From Bacteroidota bacterium (GTDB lineage Bacteria > Bacteroidota > Bacteroidia > NS11-12g > UBA955), in contig CANMBF010000025.1 of NCBI GenBank assembly GCA_947496065.1, forward strand, positions 1 to 38,537: DNA of 38,537 bases, read 5' to 3'. The translations under genes were made by a program, and so were the position numbers. The notes beneath the pieces were generated by a model, which was given only the letters and a program-made list of their open reading frames with translations, was not told where the DNA came from and searched no databases. This document shows, piece by piece, positions 9,128 through 17,889 of this stretch (positions are counted from its first letter, which is position 1; every line of letters starts with the position of its first letter).

Positions 9128-9340
9128 TTACTTTAACTCACACTCTTGCTTTGTAATGGTGCCATTGCCATTGTCACGCGAACTTGAGATACAAATATCT
9201 TTGGCTTGTCTTTTGGTTGCATCATTAAGTGTTACTTTGTAAGTGATTGTAGACACTGAACATTGACATACTCGGTCTTTTTTACAAGCAACAAAAGAAA
9301 TACATCCAATGGCTGCAAATACAATTAATAATTTTTTCAT
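9128..9340 (-). CDS. Small Cys-rich lipoprotein, paralogue 1
   Basis: A 70-residue lipoprotein precursor. The signal peptide MKKLLIVFAAIGCISF ends at lipobox FVAC. The mature 52 residues begin CKKDRVCQC and contain DNGNGTITKQEC near the C-terminus, so several cysteines may form disulfides in the periplasm. It is a close paralogue of the next gene (9350-9565): the lipobox, the KKDRVC and TKRQA blocks, the DNGNGTI block and the cysteine positions are shared. Only 9 bases separate the two, and the pair ends at one terminator, so they are probably co-transcribed. I do not recognise a function. Confidence 0.8.
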   Translation of the reverse strand: MKKLLIVFAAIGCISFVACKKDRVCQCSVSTITYKVTLNDATKRQAKDICISSSRDNGNGTITKQECELK

Positions 9341-9349
9341 AAAGTTAAA

Positions 9350-9565
9350 TTATTTTGATAAAACACAGTCATTTTTTGAAATGGTGCCATTTCCATTGTC
9401 ATAAGAAGTGGAAACACAATTGGCATTAGCTTGTCTTTTGGTGACTTTAATCAGAGTGGTTTTATCTGAAATTCCACTTTCTGTACATGTACAAACCCTG
9501 TCTTTTTTGCAGGCAACAAAAGAAATGCATACGATAGCAACGATGGTTAAGCTTAATTTTTTCAT
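9350..9565 (-). CDS. Small Cys-rich lipoprotein, paralogue 2
   Basis: A 71-residue lipoprotein precursor and first gene of the tandem pair. The signal peptide MKKLSLTIVAIVCISF is followed by lipobox FVAC and a mature start CKKDRVCTC. The TKRQA and DNGNGTISKNDC blocks match paralogue 1, with variation concentrated in the middle (residues 28-40). This is the pattern of an old tandem duplication under constraint rather than a recent copy. No known domain is recognised. The upstream region shows no good Bacteroidota promoter box, so the promoter is unassigned. Confidence 0.8.
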   Translation of the reverse strand: MKKLSLTIVAIVCISFVACKKDRVCTCTESGISDKTTLIKVTKRQANANCVSTSYDNGNGTISKNDCVLSK

Positions 9566-9619
9566 ACTGATTTATTATTATTGTATTACAATGATAACCA
9601 ATATTCTGAAAAATAAAAA

Positions 9620-10885
9620 TTAAATATTTGCAGAATTTAGAATTCTTAATTCAACCTCCTCTATGCGCGTGCGTTTTATACTTTTCACGGTAATTTCGAA
9701 TTTTTCAGTAAGAATTACTTCATTCTCGCCAGGTATACTCTCGCTAATACTAATGATATAACCCCCTAAGGTTTCGTATTCACCTTCTGGGATGTCAAGT
9801 TTGTATTTCTCATTTAAATACTCCACTTGCAATCGTCCACTCAAAATATATTGGGAATCGTTGATTTTTATCTCACGCAGGTCTTCGGTATCGTATTCAT
9901 CATCAATTTCACCAAAAATTTCTTCGATAATATCTTCAATGGCAATAATACCGGCCGTTCCACCAAACTCATCAACAACCACAGCAATACTCTTGTGCTT
10001 CTGGGTCATTTCTCTCAATTGTTCCTGTAATAGTCGACTTTCATTTGTAATTAAAATCGGAATGGTTGCTTTGATAATGTTCTCAGGTTTTTTAAACATG
10101 TCTACCTGGTGCACATAACCTACAATATGATCAATATTATCGCGGTAAACCAAAATTTTAGAATGGCGCGATTCTCTGAAGAGCGCCAGCAATTCTGCAA
10201 CACTATCTTTCTCATCGATGGCTACTAATTCGGTGCGCGGCACCATGCAGTCTCTTACTCTTAAGCTGCCAAAATCAAGCGCATTCTTGAACATCTCGGT
10301 GCTTAAATTGGTGTCTTCGTTCAATTCTATCTGACCCGTTTGAGAAATAAAATGGTCTAAATCTAAGCGGTTAAAAACAGGCTGCGTGGATTGATATTTT
10401 TCGCCAGTCAATAATTTTATAATCCCCTTTGAAATGGCTAAGATGAAAGCCACTACTGGCCAAAGCAAAAAATAACAAATATGAAAAGGCAATATAAGTG
10501 TGTTGAGCACAAAGTCAGGATTAATTCTGAACAATGCCTTGGGTAAAAACTCTGCGGTTATTAAAACAACCATAGTAGAAATGACAGTAATAACAATGAA
10601 TCGCCAAAACTCAACAACAATAATATCCTGTAAAAGATCATTTAGAATTACCTCACTAAAGATACCATAAATAACCAATGATATATTGTTTCCAATCAGG
10701 GTAGTGCTAATAAAACGTGTAGGATCTTTTAAATACCAAGAAAGAATTTTAGCGCTCCAAACGCCCTGTTTATTTTGCAATTCAATCCTCAATTTATTAG
10801 CCGAAATAAAGGCTATTTCGATGCCCGAGAAGAAGGCTGAAAACAAAAGTGTTAAGAATATAACGATCAGAGGACCAGAATCCAT
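9620..10885 (-). CDS. CNNM/CorC-family transporter (hemolysin-family, DUF21-CBS-CorC)
   Basis: A 421-residue inner-membrane protein. The N-terminal DUF21/CNNM domain (residues 1 to about 190) has four hydrophobic segments and the family motif SGIEIAFISANKLRIE. A pair of CBS domains follows (about 205-330, with VPRTELVAID and HIVGYVHQVDMF), then the conserved link VVDEFGGTAGIIAIEDIIEEIFGE split across the second CBS end, and a C-terminal CorC_HlyC domain (about 345-420). Family members move Mg2+/Co2+ or maintain magnesium balance; the older 'hemolysin' name is historical. The gliding protein GldE belongs to the same superfamily, but the gld context is absent and the N-terminus is shorter, so I do not call GldE. 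A -7 box lies at 10905-10912. Confidence 0.92.
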   Translation of the reverse strand: MDSGPLIVIFLTLLFSAFFSGIEIAFISANKLRIELQNKQGVWSAKILSWYLKDPTRFISTTLIGNNISLVIYGIFSEVILNDLLQDIIVVEFWRFIVITVISTMVVLITAEFLPKALFRINPDFVLNTLILPFHICYFLLWPVVAFILAISKGIIKLLTGEKYQSTQPVFNRLDLDHFISQTGQIELNEDTNLSTEMFKNALDFGSLRVRDCMVPRTELVAIDEKDSVAELLALFRESRHSKILVYRDNIDHIVGYVHQVDMFKKPENIIKATIPILITNESRLLQEQLREMTQKHKSIAVVVDEFGGTAGIIAIEDIIEEIFGEIDDEYDTEDLREIKINDSQYILSGRLQVEYLNEKYKLDIPEGEYETLGGYIISISESIPGENEVILTEKFEITVKSIKRTRIEEVELRILNSANI

Positions 10886-10904
10886 TTTATTATGATTATA
10901 ACTG

Positions 10905-10912
10905 CAAATATA
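10905..10912 (-). promoter_or_regulatory. -7 element of the CNNM/CorC gene
   Basis: The minus strand reads TATATTTG, an exact TAnnTTTG, 19 bases upstream of the ATG at 10885. No clear -33 TTG is present at the expected distance. Confidence 0.45.
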
Positions 10913-11038
10913 CTAACAAAGCTTTAAATAAATTTTTGAGTTTTTAAAATGGCCACTGCTCTCCTTTGATTGTCATTTTATAATAATATAATGGCAGAGG
11001 AATCTGTAATTCTATTAAAATTTACTATTTTTACCGAA

Positions 11039-14000
11039 ATGAATAAAATTTACAGCAAGGGTTTTTGGCTTTTTCTTATCATTTTCTCCATTCATTCTCA
11101 AATTGGTAAGGCGCAAATCATAGAATTAGGAAGTGGATTTTATACTGGTAGAAATAGCGCAGGACCTGCTAACTCCACAGCTATTGTATCACCAACTTCT
11201 CGCTATGCTTATATTTTCCCTCAAGCTTTAGTAAGTACTTTGGTGCATGGTGACACCATTATTAGCCTTGATTTTCTTCGGAATGGTGGCGATACACTCA
11301 TTAACACTTGTAATATGAAAATATTTATGCGCATGACTTTGAATGCCACCTATGGTAGTAATAATATCAATTGGGTGAACCAAAGCAAGGTTATTGGCAT
11401 GAAAAAAGTATATGATCAAAATCCAAAAAACGATGTTGGCAGTAAAAATACATGGGTCAGAATTCCTTTAAACACTGCCTTTGTAGTAGATACTTTTTAT
11501 GGAAAAAACCTTGAAATTTTAGTTGAATTTACACAATCAGGCACATCGACAAATAGCATGTTTTGGTCGTATGAAGATAGAAATACTATTTTTGGTTATG
11601 CCAACAACCAGTGCAAATATTACAGAGGTTCTGGTGGTGTATTACCAGATACCTCAGTTGCTAGTTCGGACTTTCATCCTACGATCAAAATAAATTTTCC
11701 AAGGCGCAATGTAGATGCCGCAATTGTAAAAGTCTATACATTGGGAAAGCTTCCTGTACCCCTTGGCAACCCTGATACTGTCATGGCACTTATCAAAAAT
11801 TTAGGAAAAAAACAATTTATCAATCAGAAAATTTATATCATCTGTAAAGGTGCAAATAAGCGCATTGATTCTGCTTATTACACCCTCGGTATTTCAGAAT
11901 CTAAATTTATAAATTTACCGTTGCTTACGCCCACAAAATTGGGACTAGATACGATTATAGTTCTCATAGCCAAGGACGAAGACAGCAGTCAAAATGAAGG
12001 CATCTCCTATCGAATTAATACCACTAATATTTACTCCTACAAAGATCCTACCCAACCTTTGGTGGGTGGTATTGGATTTAATGGTAGCACGGGCGATTTC
12101 GTTGCCAAATTCTTTTCTAATAATTCTAAAAACATCAATCAAATTTCTGTCAATTTTGCTGGTCAAGGTACCAAATTTAAACTCGGCATTTGGAAAGCAG
12201 ATGGCACCAACGGTGCACCAAAAACCAATGTTTGGACATCCGATACTTTAACATCGGCTCCTAATTTTATTACACCTGTTTTACCACCTGTCAATGTGAA
12301 TGGTTCCTTTTATGTTGGCGTTCGTCAAATTGGACAAAATAATGTGTCCTTTGGTTATCAGGAAGAAGATCCTGTGCGTCCAAGAACTTTTTATTATACC
12401 GCACCTTCTGGTGATACTAATTGGGTTGATTTTGCACCTGATGCACCCTTTAAATTCGCTATAGAACCAAGAATTCAGGCTGATGATGATGTAGCGCCAT
12501 TCAGTGCCGCTTTTACAAAAGACACCATTAGTTTGTTAACCGTTAAAACCATGGCTCCCAAAGCCACCATCATAAACTATGGTGTCAATAACCAGAACAC
12601 GCCCTTCAATGTTACGATGAATATTAGTCGCTACGGCAGTCAAGTCTATTCATCTACAAGGCAAGACACCTTGGGTTCTTTGAGAAAACATACCATTACG
12701 TTCGATTCAACTTTTCTTCCTACACAATCTGGAAATTATAATATTACAGTGATCACCAAATTAGGAAAAGATCAAATGAAAGACAATGACACACTCAAAA
12801 AAGTGTTGGTAGTTGCCAATTACAAAGATGTGGGCATTGGCAGTTTATTCGATCCAGATATTTATACCGACTACGAACAATTTATTGATTCGGTGTATCC
12901 AATTGCAAACATTCAAAATTTTGGATTAGACGCCATTGGTCCGTTTAATGTGACAGTGCAAGTTTTAGATGCCACAAAAAAAATATTGTATGCCGATACC
13001 AAATCAACTTCGCTTGCATCGGGCAGCAGTAGTTTGGTGGTTTTTAACACCTATCCATGCAGCGTAAAAGGCAAATTAACCTTTAGGATTTTTACCCAAT
13101 ACCTTGGCGACACACGCAAGAAAAATGATACACTTTCTGTTCTTTTCAATGTTGTGAGAAGTAATGATGTGTCCGTTACTAAGGCCATTTACCCTACCAA
13201 AAATCAGGTCATTTCACCACCTGCAACAGCTAAATTTATAAATCTTGAACTCGAAAATTTTGGCGACTTAAACCAAGCCAATCCATTCAATGTGTATTGT
13301 AAAATCTTGTATCAAAATAACCTCGTTTATTATGATTCTACCAATGTGAATAGCTTCATAGGCACCACTACCAATATGTTCTTTAAAAAGTTTGCGCCAG
13401 TTAACAAAGGGTATTACCAACTCTTGTGTTACTCGGCCTTACCAAACGATCAAATTAAAAAGAATGACACCCTTCAATTCCCATTTGCCTATGGCTTGCC
13501 AGATGATGTAGCCGTGAGTTTTGCAACACCATTACTTGGATCGAAGTTGGAATTGAAAAAAGTAGTTGCCCCAAAAGCAACGGTGACTAACAATGGTTCG
13601 AATTCACAAAAAACACCTTTTGCCATCGACTTTAGAGTAAATCAAAACCTTACAAATATTTACAGAAGTGTTAAAACCATGACCATTGATAGCGGTCAAA
13701 CTAAAACCATAAGTTTTGATAGTGCGCTTGTTTTGCTAGATACAGGGTTTTATGATGTGATAGTTTATACCAGCTTAGGTAAAGACTTTAACAAAACAAA
13801 CGATACCCTAAAGGGCCTATACATGGGTGTAAAATATTATGATGTTGGTGTAAGTGCAGTGAATTACCCTGTGTTAAGCGATACCCTATTGGTGAATGTT
13901 TCGGCTATTAATCCGATCATCACCATTAAAAATTATGGTGATAGTTTGGTCAAAACGAGGTTCAGTACGAATGTTAAAATCATCAATACTGCCACAAAAG

Positions 14001-14800
14001 TTGTTTTGTATAATCAAACTTTAGATACTGCATTTAAAACCAATGCGGCTATACAATTGACCTTCCCAAAATCTACTAAGTTCACAAAATCGCAAGCCTT
14101 ATCCATTACTGCGCAAACCAATTATTTGAACGATCAGTATATTAAAAATGATTCTGCTTTTGCGAATAGTCAAGTGGAGGTATGGTATGATGCCATGGCG
14201 CAAAGCATTGATTTACCAATCAACCTTGCCAACTATACTTCTAAATCTAACAGCTTGCAACCTGTTATGACCATTAAGAACAATGGCCTAAAAGTTTTGA
14301 CGGGTACTAAAATGCAGCTAATCATCAAACAAGTAGATTCAGTTACCAATCTTGAAACAACCATTTATTTAGACAGTGTAAGTGTTTCGAAACTTAATGC
14401 AGGTGCCGGAAGTGTCGTGAATACAAATAATTTATTAGACTTTTCTAAGCAATCCCCAGGCCTCTACAAGTGTTATCTAACTGCAATCAGTAGTAACGAT
14501 CAAGACCTTAGCAACAATGCCTTACAATCGCGTTTTAGAATCATGGAGCGTGTCGGTTTAAGGGTTACCCTGTTTAGTGCGCTTTCAGTGTATCCCAACC
14601 CAACTTCGCGCATGGTGATGATTAACTTATCGCAACCTACTTGGAGGTCTGAAGCTCGCTTATATGACATGAATGGTAAATGCGTCTTAACACAAGCCAT
14701 CAATCAACAAGACAATGTACTTGATTTAAGTTATTTTGCAAATGGTGTCTACTTCTTAGAAGTGAACACTGAGCGCTTAAAATTGGTGATTGAACACTAG
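11039..14800 (+). CDS. Secreted CARDB/Ig-repeat protein with T9SS type A sorting domain
   Basis: A 1253-residue surface or secreted protein. I choose the ATG at 11039 ([20 protein letters not shown]) because it gives a normal signal peptide; an in-frame ATG 69 bases upstream would add a non-signal extension. After an N-terminal beta-rich region there are several CARDB-like Ig modules with a recurring pattern such as '[19 protein letters not shown]' and 'KNDTL': around residues 500-600, 610-720, 725-840, 845-950, 955-1070 and 1075-1170. The tail carries the T9SS motif VYPNPTSR followed by [10 protein letters not shown] and a C-terminal KLVIEH. There is no catalytic motif, so it is probably an adhesin or structural protein. 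Its stop codon overlaps that of the convergent metH by 3-4 bases. Confidence 0.87.
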   Translation: MNKIYSKGFWLFLIIFSIHSQIGKAQIIELGSGFYTGRNSAGPANSTAIVSPTSRYAYIFPQALVSTLVHGDTIISLDFLRNGGDTLINTCNMKIFMRMTLNATYGSNNINWVNQSKVIGMKKVYDQNPKNDVGSKNTWVRIPLNTAFVVDTFYGKNLEILVEFTQSGTSTNSMFWSYEDRNTIFGYANNQCKYYRGSGGVLPDTSVASSDFHPTIKINFPRRNVDAAIVKVYTLGKLPVPLGNPDTVMALIKNLGKKQFINQKIYIICKGANKRIDSAYYTLGISESKFINLPLLTPTKLGLDTIIVLIAKDEDSSQNEGISYRINTTNIYSYKDPTQPLVGGIGFNGSTGDFVAKFFSNNSKNINQISVNFAGQGTKFKLGIWKADGTNGAPKTNVWTSDTLTSAPNFITPVLPPVNVNGSFYVGVRQIGQNNVSFGYQEEDPVRPRTFYYTAPSGDTNWVDFAPDAPFKFAIEPRIQADDDVAPFSAAFTKDTISLLTVKTMAPKATIINYGVNNQNTPFNVTMNISRYGSQVYSSTRQDTLGSLRKHTITFDSTFLPTQSGNYNITVITKLGKDQMKDNDTLKKVLVVANYKDVGIGSLFDPDIYTDYEQFIDSVYPIANIQNFGLDAIGPFNVTVQVLDATKKILYADTKSTSLASGSSSLVVFNTYPCSVKGKLTFRIFTQYLGDTRKKNDTLSVLFNVVRSNDVSVTKAIYPTKNQVISPPATAKFINLELENFGDLNQANPFNVYCKILYQNNLVYYDSTNVNSFIGTTTNMFFKKFAPVNKGYYQLLCYSALPNDQIKKNDTLQFPFAYGLPDDVAVSFATPLLGSKLELKKVVAPKATVTNNGSNSQKTPFAIDFRVNQNLTNIYRSVKTMTIDSGQTKTISFDSALVLLDTGFYDVIVYTSLGKDFNKTNDTLKGLYMGVKYYDVGVSAVNYPVLSDTLLVNVSAINPIITIKNYGDSLVKTRFSTNVKIINTATKVVLYNQTLDTAFKTNAAIQLTFPKSTKFTKSQALSITAQTNYLNDQYIKNDSAFANSQVEVWYDAMAQSIDLPINLANYTSKSNSLQPVMTIKNNGLKVLTGTKMQLIIKQVDSVTNLETTIYLDSVSVSKLNAGAGSVVNTNNLLDFSKQSPGLYKCYLTAISSNDQDLSNNALQSRFRIMERVGLRVTLFSALSVYPNPTSRMVMINLSQPTWRSEARLYDMNGKCVLTQAINQQDNVLDLSYFANGVYFLEVNTERLKLVIEH

Positions 14801-17523
14801 TAAGACAAAATTGGTCTTAACCATTTCTCAATGGTTTCTCTGTCCATGTTTTTGCGTTTTGCGTAAGCTTCTACTTGATCCTTGTTGATTTTACCTACAC
14901 CAAAATATTTGCTATTCGGATGTGCAAAATAAAATCCTGAAACGGCTGATGCTGGCCACATGGCGTAATTTTCTGTGAGCCTAACCCCTATTTTATTTTC
15001 ATTGTCTAAGAGTTTAAACAACAAGCCTTTTTCGGTATGATCAGGACAGGCAGGATAGCCTGGTGCTGGACGAATACCTTGGTATTTTTCTAGAATTAAG
15101 TCTTCATTGTTCAAGGATTCATTTTTTGAATAGCCCCAAAATTCTGTTCTTACCAAATGGTGCAATTTCTCGGCAAATGCTTCGGCCAAACGATCGGCCA
15201 AGGCCTTTAACATAATGCTATTATAGTCATCGTGATGGTCCTCAAATTGTTTCACATGTTCATCGATACCCAAGCCGGCGGTTACCGTAAAAAAGCCCAT
15301 GTAATCTTGCTCGGCATGGCCTTTAGGCGCAATGTAATCGGCCAAAGAAATATTGGAAACCCCATTGCTCATTTTGCGTTGTTGGCGAATGAAATGAAAG
15401 GTTTCATTTAAAGAACCATCTTCGTTGTACACTTCTATATCATCGCCAATACTTGCAGCTGGCAAAATGCCATAGGCTGCATTGGCGGTCAACCATTTCT
15501 CCGCAATTATTTTATCTAACAATTGGTTGGCATCGTGAAAGAGTTTGGTGGCTTCTGTTCCCACTACTTCATCATTTAAAATTTTAGGGTATTTACCTGC
15601 CAATTCCCAAGTTTGAAAGAAGGGTGTCCAATCGATGGTGCTACGCAATTCATTCAAATCATAGCCCTCGATATAATGGATTCCCAATTGATTGGGTTTA
15701 ATAATGGTTGTTACATCAAAAATTAAATTGATTTTATTCGCACATGCTTCTTCAAACGCTGTAATATCCTTTGCAGATTGGCGTTTGGCATGGTCTTCGG
15801 TTAAACGAATATATTCTTGTTTGATCGATTCAGCATAAGGAACAGATTGCTCTTCGCTCAATAAACTCGATACCACTGGCACCGATTTAGAGGCATCTAA
15901 AACATGCACTACAGGACCGCTGTATTTAGGCGCTACTTTAACAGCCGCATGAATTCTACTTGTAGTAGCACCACCTATTAACAATGGCACTTTGAAGCCT
16001 TGCTTTTCCATTTGCTCGGCTACATAGACCATCTCATCTAAACTAGGTGTAATCAATCCACTCAAGCCAATCACATCGGCATTTATTTCGCGCGCCTTGT
16101 CGAGTATCTTTTCGCAAGAAACCATTACACCCATATCGAAAATTTCGTAATTGTTGCAGGCCAATACAACGCCAACAATGTTCTTTCCTATATCGTGCAC
16201 ATCGCCTTTGACAGTGGCTAATAATATTTTACCATGGCCTTTTTCTTCTTCTAAAACTGTGTTGTTCTTTTTTGAAGCAGCTTCCATAATGATACGATTG
16301 GCTGCTTTTTCGGCTTGTAAAAACGGTTCTAAATAGGCCACTGCTTTTTTCATTACACGTGCACTTTTTACAACTTGTGGTAGAAACATTTTACCTGCTC
16401 CAAACAAATCGCCTACCACACTCATGCCCGCCATTAGTGGACCTTCGATCACATGCAATGGTTTGTCTAATTGTTGTCTGGCTGCTTCCGTATCTTCATC
16501 AATAAAATCGGTAATGCCATGAATCAAAGCATGTTTTAAGCGCTCCTCTACAGTGGCGTTTCGCCAAGAATAATCAACTTCAATAACCTTACCTTTTGCT
16601 TTTACTGTTTCAGCGTATTCTACCAAACGCTCGGTTGAGTCGGACCTTCGATTAAGTAAGACATCTTCAATTCGCTCCAATAATTCTTTTGGAATATCGT
16701 CGTATACTTGCAACATACCAGCATTCACTATGCCCATGTCCATGCCCGCTTTAATGGCATGGTATAAAAACACAGAGTGCATGGCTTCGCGCACCGCATC
16801 ATTGCCTCTAAACGAAAATGATATGTTGCTGACACCACCACTAACCTTAGCGTATTTTAAATTATTTTTAATCCACTGTGTGGCCTTAATAAAATCGACT
16901 GCATAGTTATTGTGCTCTTCGATACCAGTGGCAACGGTTAAAATGTTAGGATCGAAAATAATATCCTGTGGAGGAAAGTCAACTTGGTTGACTAATATAG
17001 TATAACTTCTTTGACAAATTTCTATTCTTCTTTCGTAAGAATCTGCTTGACCTTGCTCATCGAAAGCCATTATTACAGTAGCGGCTCCATAGCGCTTAAT
17101 AAGTTTAGCAACTTTAATAAATTCTTCTTCACCATTTTTCAAACTAATTGAATTGACGATGCCTTTGCCTTGGACACATTGCAAACCCGCTTCAATGATT
17201 TCCCATTTCGAAGAATCTATCATGACAGGAACACGCGAAATATCGGGCTCAGCCGCAATTAAATTCAAGAATTTAACCATGGCTTCTTTACCGTCAAGCA
17301 TGCCCTCATCCATATTGATATCAATAATTTGCGCACCGCTTTCAACCTGTTGACGGGCCACACTAACAGCCTCATCGTATTGATCATTAAGGATTAATTT
17401 AGCAAACTTTCTACTGCCGGTAATATTGGTTCTTTCGCCAATGTTTATAAAATTGGTTTCAGGTGTTTGGGTTAAAGGTTCGAGGCCACTAAGGCGCAGA
17501 TATTGGTGAATACTTTTGCTCAT
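14797..17523 (-). CDS. metH: Cobalamin-dependent methionine synthase lacking the homocysteine domain
   Basis: Catalyses methyl transfer from 5-methyltetrahydrofolate through cobalamin to homocysteine, but this 908-residue protein contains only the last three of the four MetH modules. They are the pterin-binding domain (about 20-290, with [12 protein letters not shown]), the B12 cap and binding domains (about 310-550, with DVHDIG and the cobalt-ligand His443), and the SAM-dependent reactivation domain (about 565-900, with [14 protein letters not shown]). The N-terminal homocysteine/zinc domain (about 340 residues) is absent, as in split MetH of other Bacteroidota, so a separate homocysteine methyltransferase subunit is expected elsewhere. 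I choose the start at 17523 ([16 protein letters not shown]) over an in-frame ATG at 17550, which would lie in the leader's T-run. A SAM-I riboswitch (17590-17757) controls it. Confidence 0.95.
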   Translation of the reverse strand: MSKSIHQYLRLSGLEPLTQTPETNFINIGERTNITGSRKFAKLILNDQYDEAVSVARQQVESGAQIIDINMDEGMLDGKEAMVKFLNLIAAEPDISRVPVMIDSSKWEIIEAGLQCVQGKGIVNSISLKNGEEEFIKVAKLIKRYGAATVIMAFDEQGQADSYERRIEICQRSYTILVNQVDFPPQDIIFDPNILTVATGIEEHNNYAVDFIKATQWIKNNLKYAKVSGGVSNISFSFRGNDAVREAMHSVFLYHAIKAGMDMGIVNAGMLQVYDDIPKELLERIEDVLLNRRSDSTERLVEYAETVKAKGKVIEVDYSWRNATVEERLKHALIHGITDFIDEDTEAARQQLDKPLHVIEGPLMAGMSVVGDLFGAGKMFLPQVVKSARVMKKAVAYLEPFLQAEKAANRIIMEAASKKNNTVLEEEKGHGKILLATVKGDVHDIGKNIVGVVLACNNYEIFDMGVMVSCEKILDKAREINADVIGLSGLITPSLDEMVYVAEQMEKQGFKVPLLIGGATTSRIHAAVKVAPKYSGPVVHVLDASKSVPVVSSLLSEEQSVPYAESIKQEYIRLTEDHAKRQSAKDITAFEEACANKINLIFDVTTIIKPNQLGIHYIEGYDLNELRSTIDWTPFFQTWELAGKYPKILNDEVVGTEATKLFHDANQLLDKIIAEKWLTANAAYGILPAASIGDDIEVYNEDGSLNETFHFIRQQRKMSNGVSNISLADYIAPKGHAEQDYMGFFTVTAGLGIDEHVKQFEDHHDDYNSIMLKALADRLAEAFAEKLHHLVRTEFWGYSKNESLNNEDLILEKYQGIRPAPGYPACPDHTEKGLLFKLLDNENKIGVRLTENYAMWPASAVSGFYFAHPNSKYFGVGKINKDQVEAYAKRKNMDRETIEKWLRPILSY

Positions 17524-17548
17524 TGAATTTATCGTTTTGCAATCACAC

Positions 17549-17589
17549 AAAAAGCGGACAAGAGATTGAACTGTGAATCAAACCTCGCC
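17549..17589 (-). terminator. Possible attenuator hairpin between riboswitch and metH
   Basis: Directly after the riboswitch the minus strand can form an imperfect hairpin (GAGGTTTGA with TTCAATCTC), followed about seven bases later by TTTTT at 17549-17553. It would suit a transcription-attenuating expression platform. The stem is imperfect, so translational control cannot be excluded. Confidence 0.3.
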
Positions 17590-17757
17590 ATTATCTTTCC
17601 TTGTAGCAATTGTATTCATATTTATGAATTACAATTGGTAAATGCCGATAAAAATCGGCACCTATGCCAAGGTAGGAAGTAGCACCTTTATCCGCCAATG
17701 CCGGATGGGTTGCCAAGACATCGCAGGACCAATTCCCTCCGTCTTTTCTTGATAATT
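17590..17757 (-). ncRNA. SAM-I (S-box) riboswitch upstream of metH
   Basis: The minus strand matches the S-box aptamer in order. P1 is formed by ATTATC (17752-17757) and GATAAT (17590-17595). P2 is AAGAC / GTCTT, with the kink-turn and pseudoknot segments GGAGGGA, TTGGTCC and TTGGCAACC inside and after it. P3 is ATCCG / CGGAT, then the conserved AAAGGTGCTACTTCC joining region and a P4 helix. SAM binding is expected to switch off metH, giving feedback from the end product of the methionine/SAM cycle. It starts about 7 bases after the promoter -7 box, so it is at the very 5' end of the transcript. A small open frame across it (17591-17794) is spurious. Confidence 0.93.
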
Positions 17758-17763
17758 GCGGTG

Positions 17764-17794
17764 CAAATATAGCTTTTAACTGCTCAAAATTCAA
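17764..17794 (-). promoter_or_regulatory. Promoter of the riboswitch-metH transcript
   Basis: On the minus strand TTG (17792-17794), a 20-base spacer, and TATATTTG (17764-17771), an exact TAnnTTTG. The predicted start falls at about 17757, exactly where the riboswitch P1 helix begins. Confidence 0.75.
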
Positions 17795-17851
17795 CGTTTT
17801 TATGGCTGACTTTTCCTCATATCCATTACAAACAAAAGATATTGTATATTT

Positions 17852-17884
17852 TTTGGGAAATATTCAGGGCAACCTATAACTTCG
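17852..17884 (+). promoter_or_regulatory. Promoter of the SASA-domain gene
   Basis: TTTG at 17852-17855, 21 bases, then TAACTTCG at 17877-17884 (TAnnTTcG variant). It ends 5 bases before the chosen ATG at 17890, predicting a leaderless transcript and supporting that start over the in-frame ATG at 17842. Confidence 0.5.
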
Positions 17885-17889
17885 CAAAA

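Noticed and set aside
9620-10885. Gliding motility protein GldE
   Set aside because: Same CNNM/CorC superfamily, but no gld genes nearby and no GldE-specific N-terminal extension. Kept as a general CNNM/CorC-type transporter.
17591-17794. A 67-codon minus-strand open frame upstream of metH
   Set aside because: It lies over the SAM-I riboswitch and promoter. Conserved bases are RNA structural elements, and there is no protein family resemblance.
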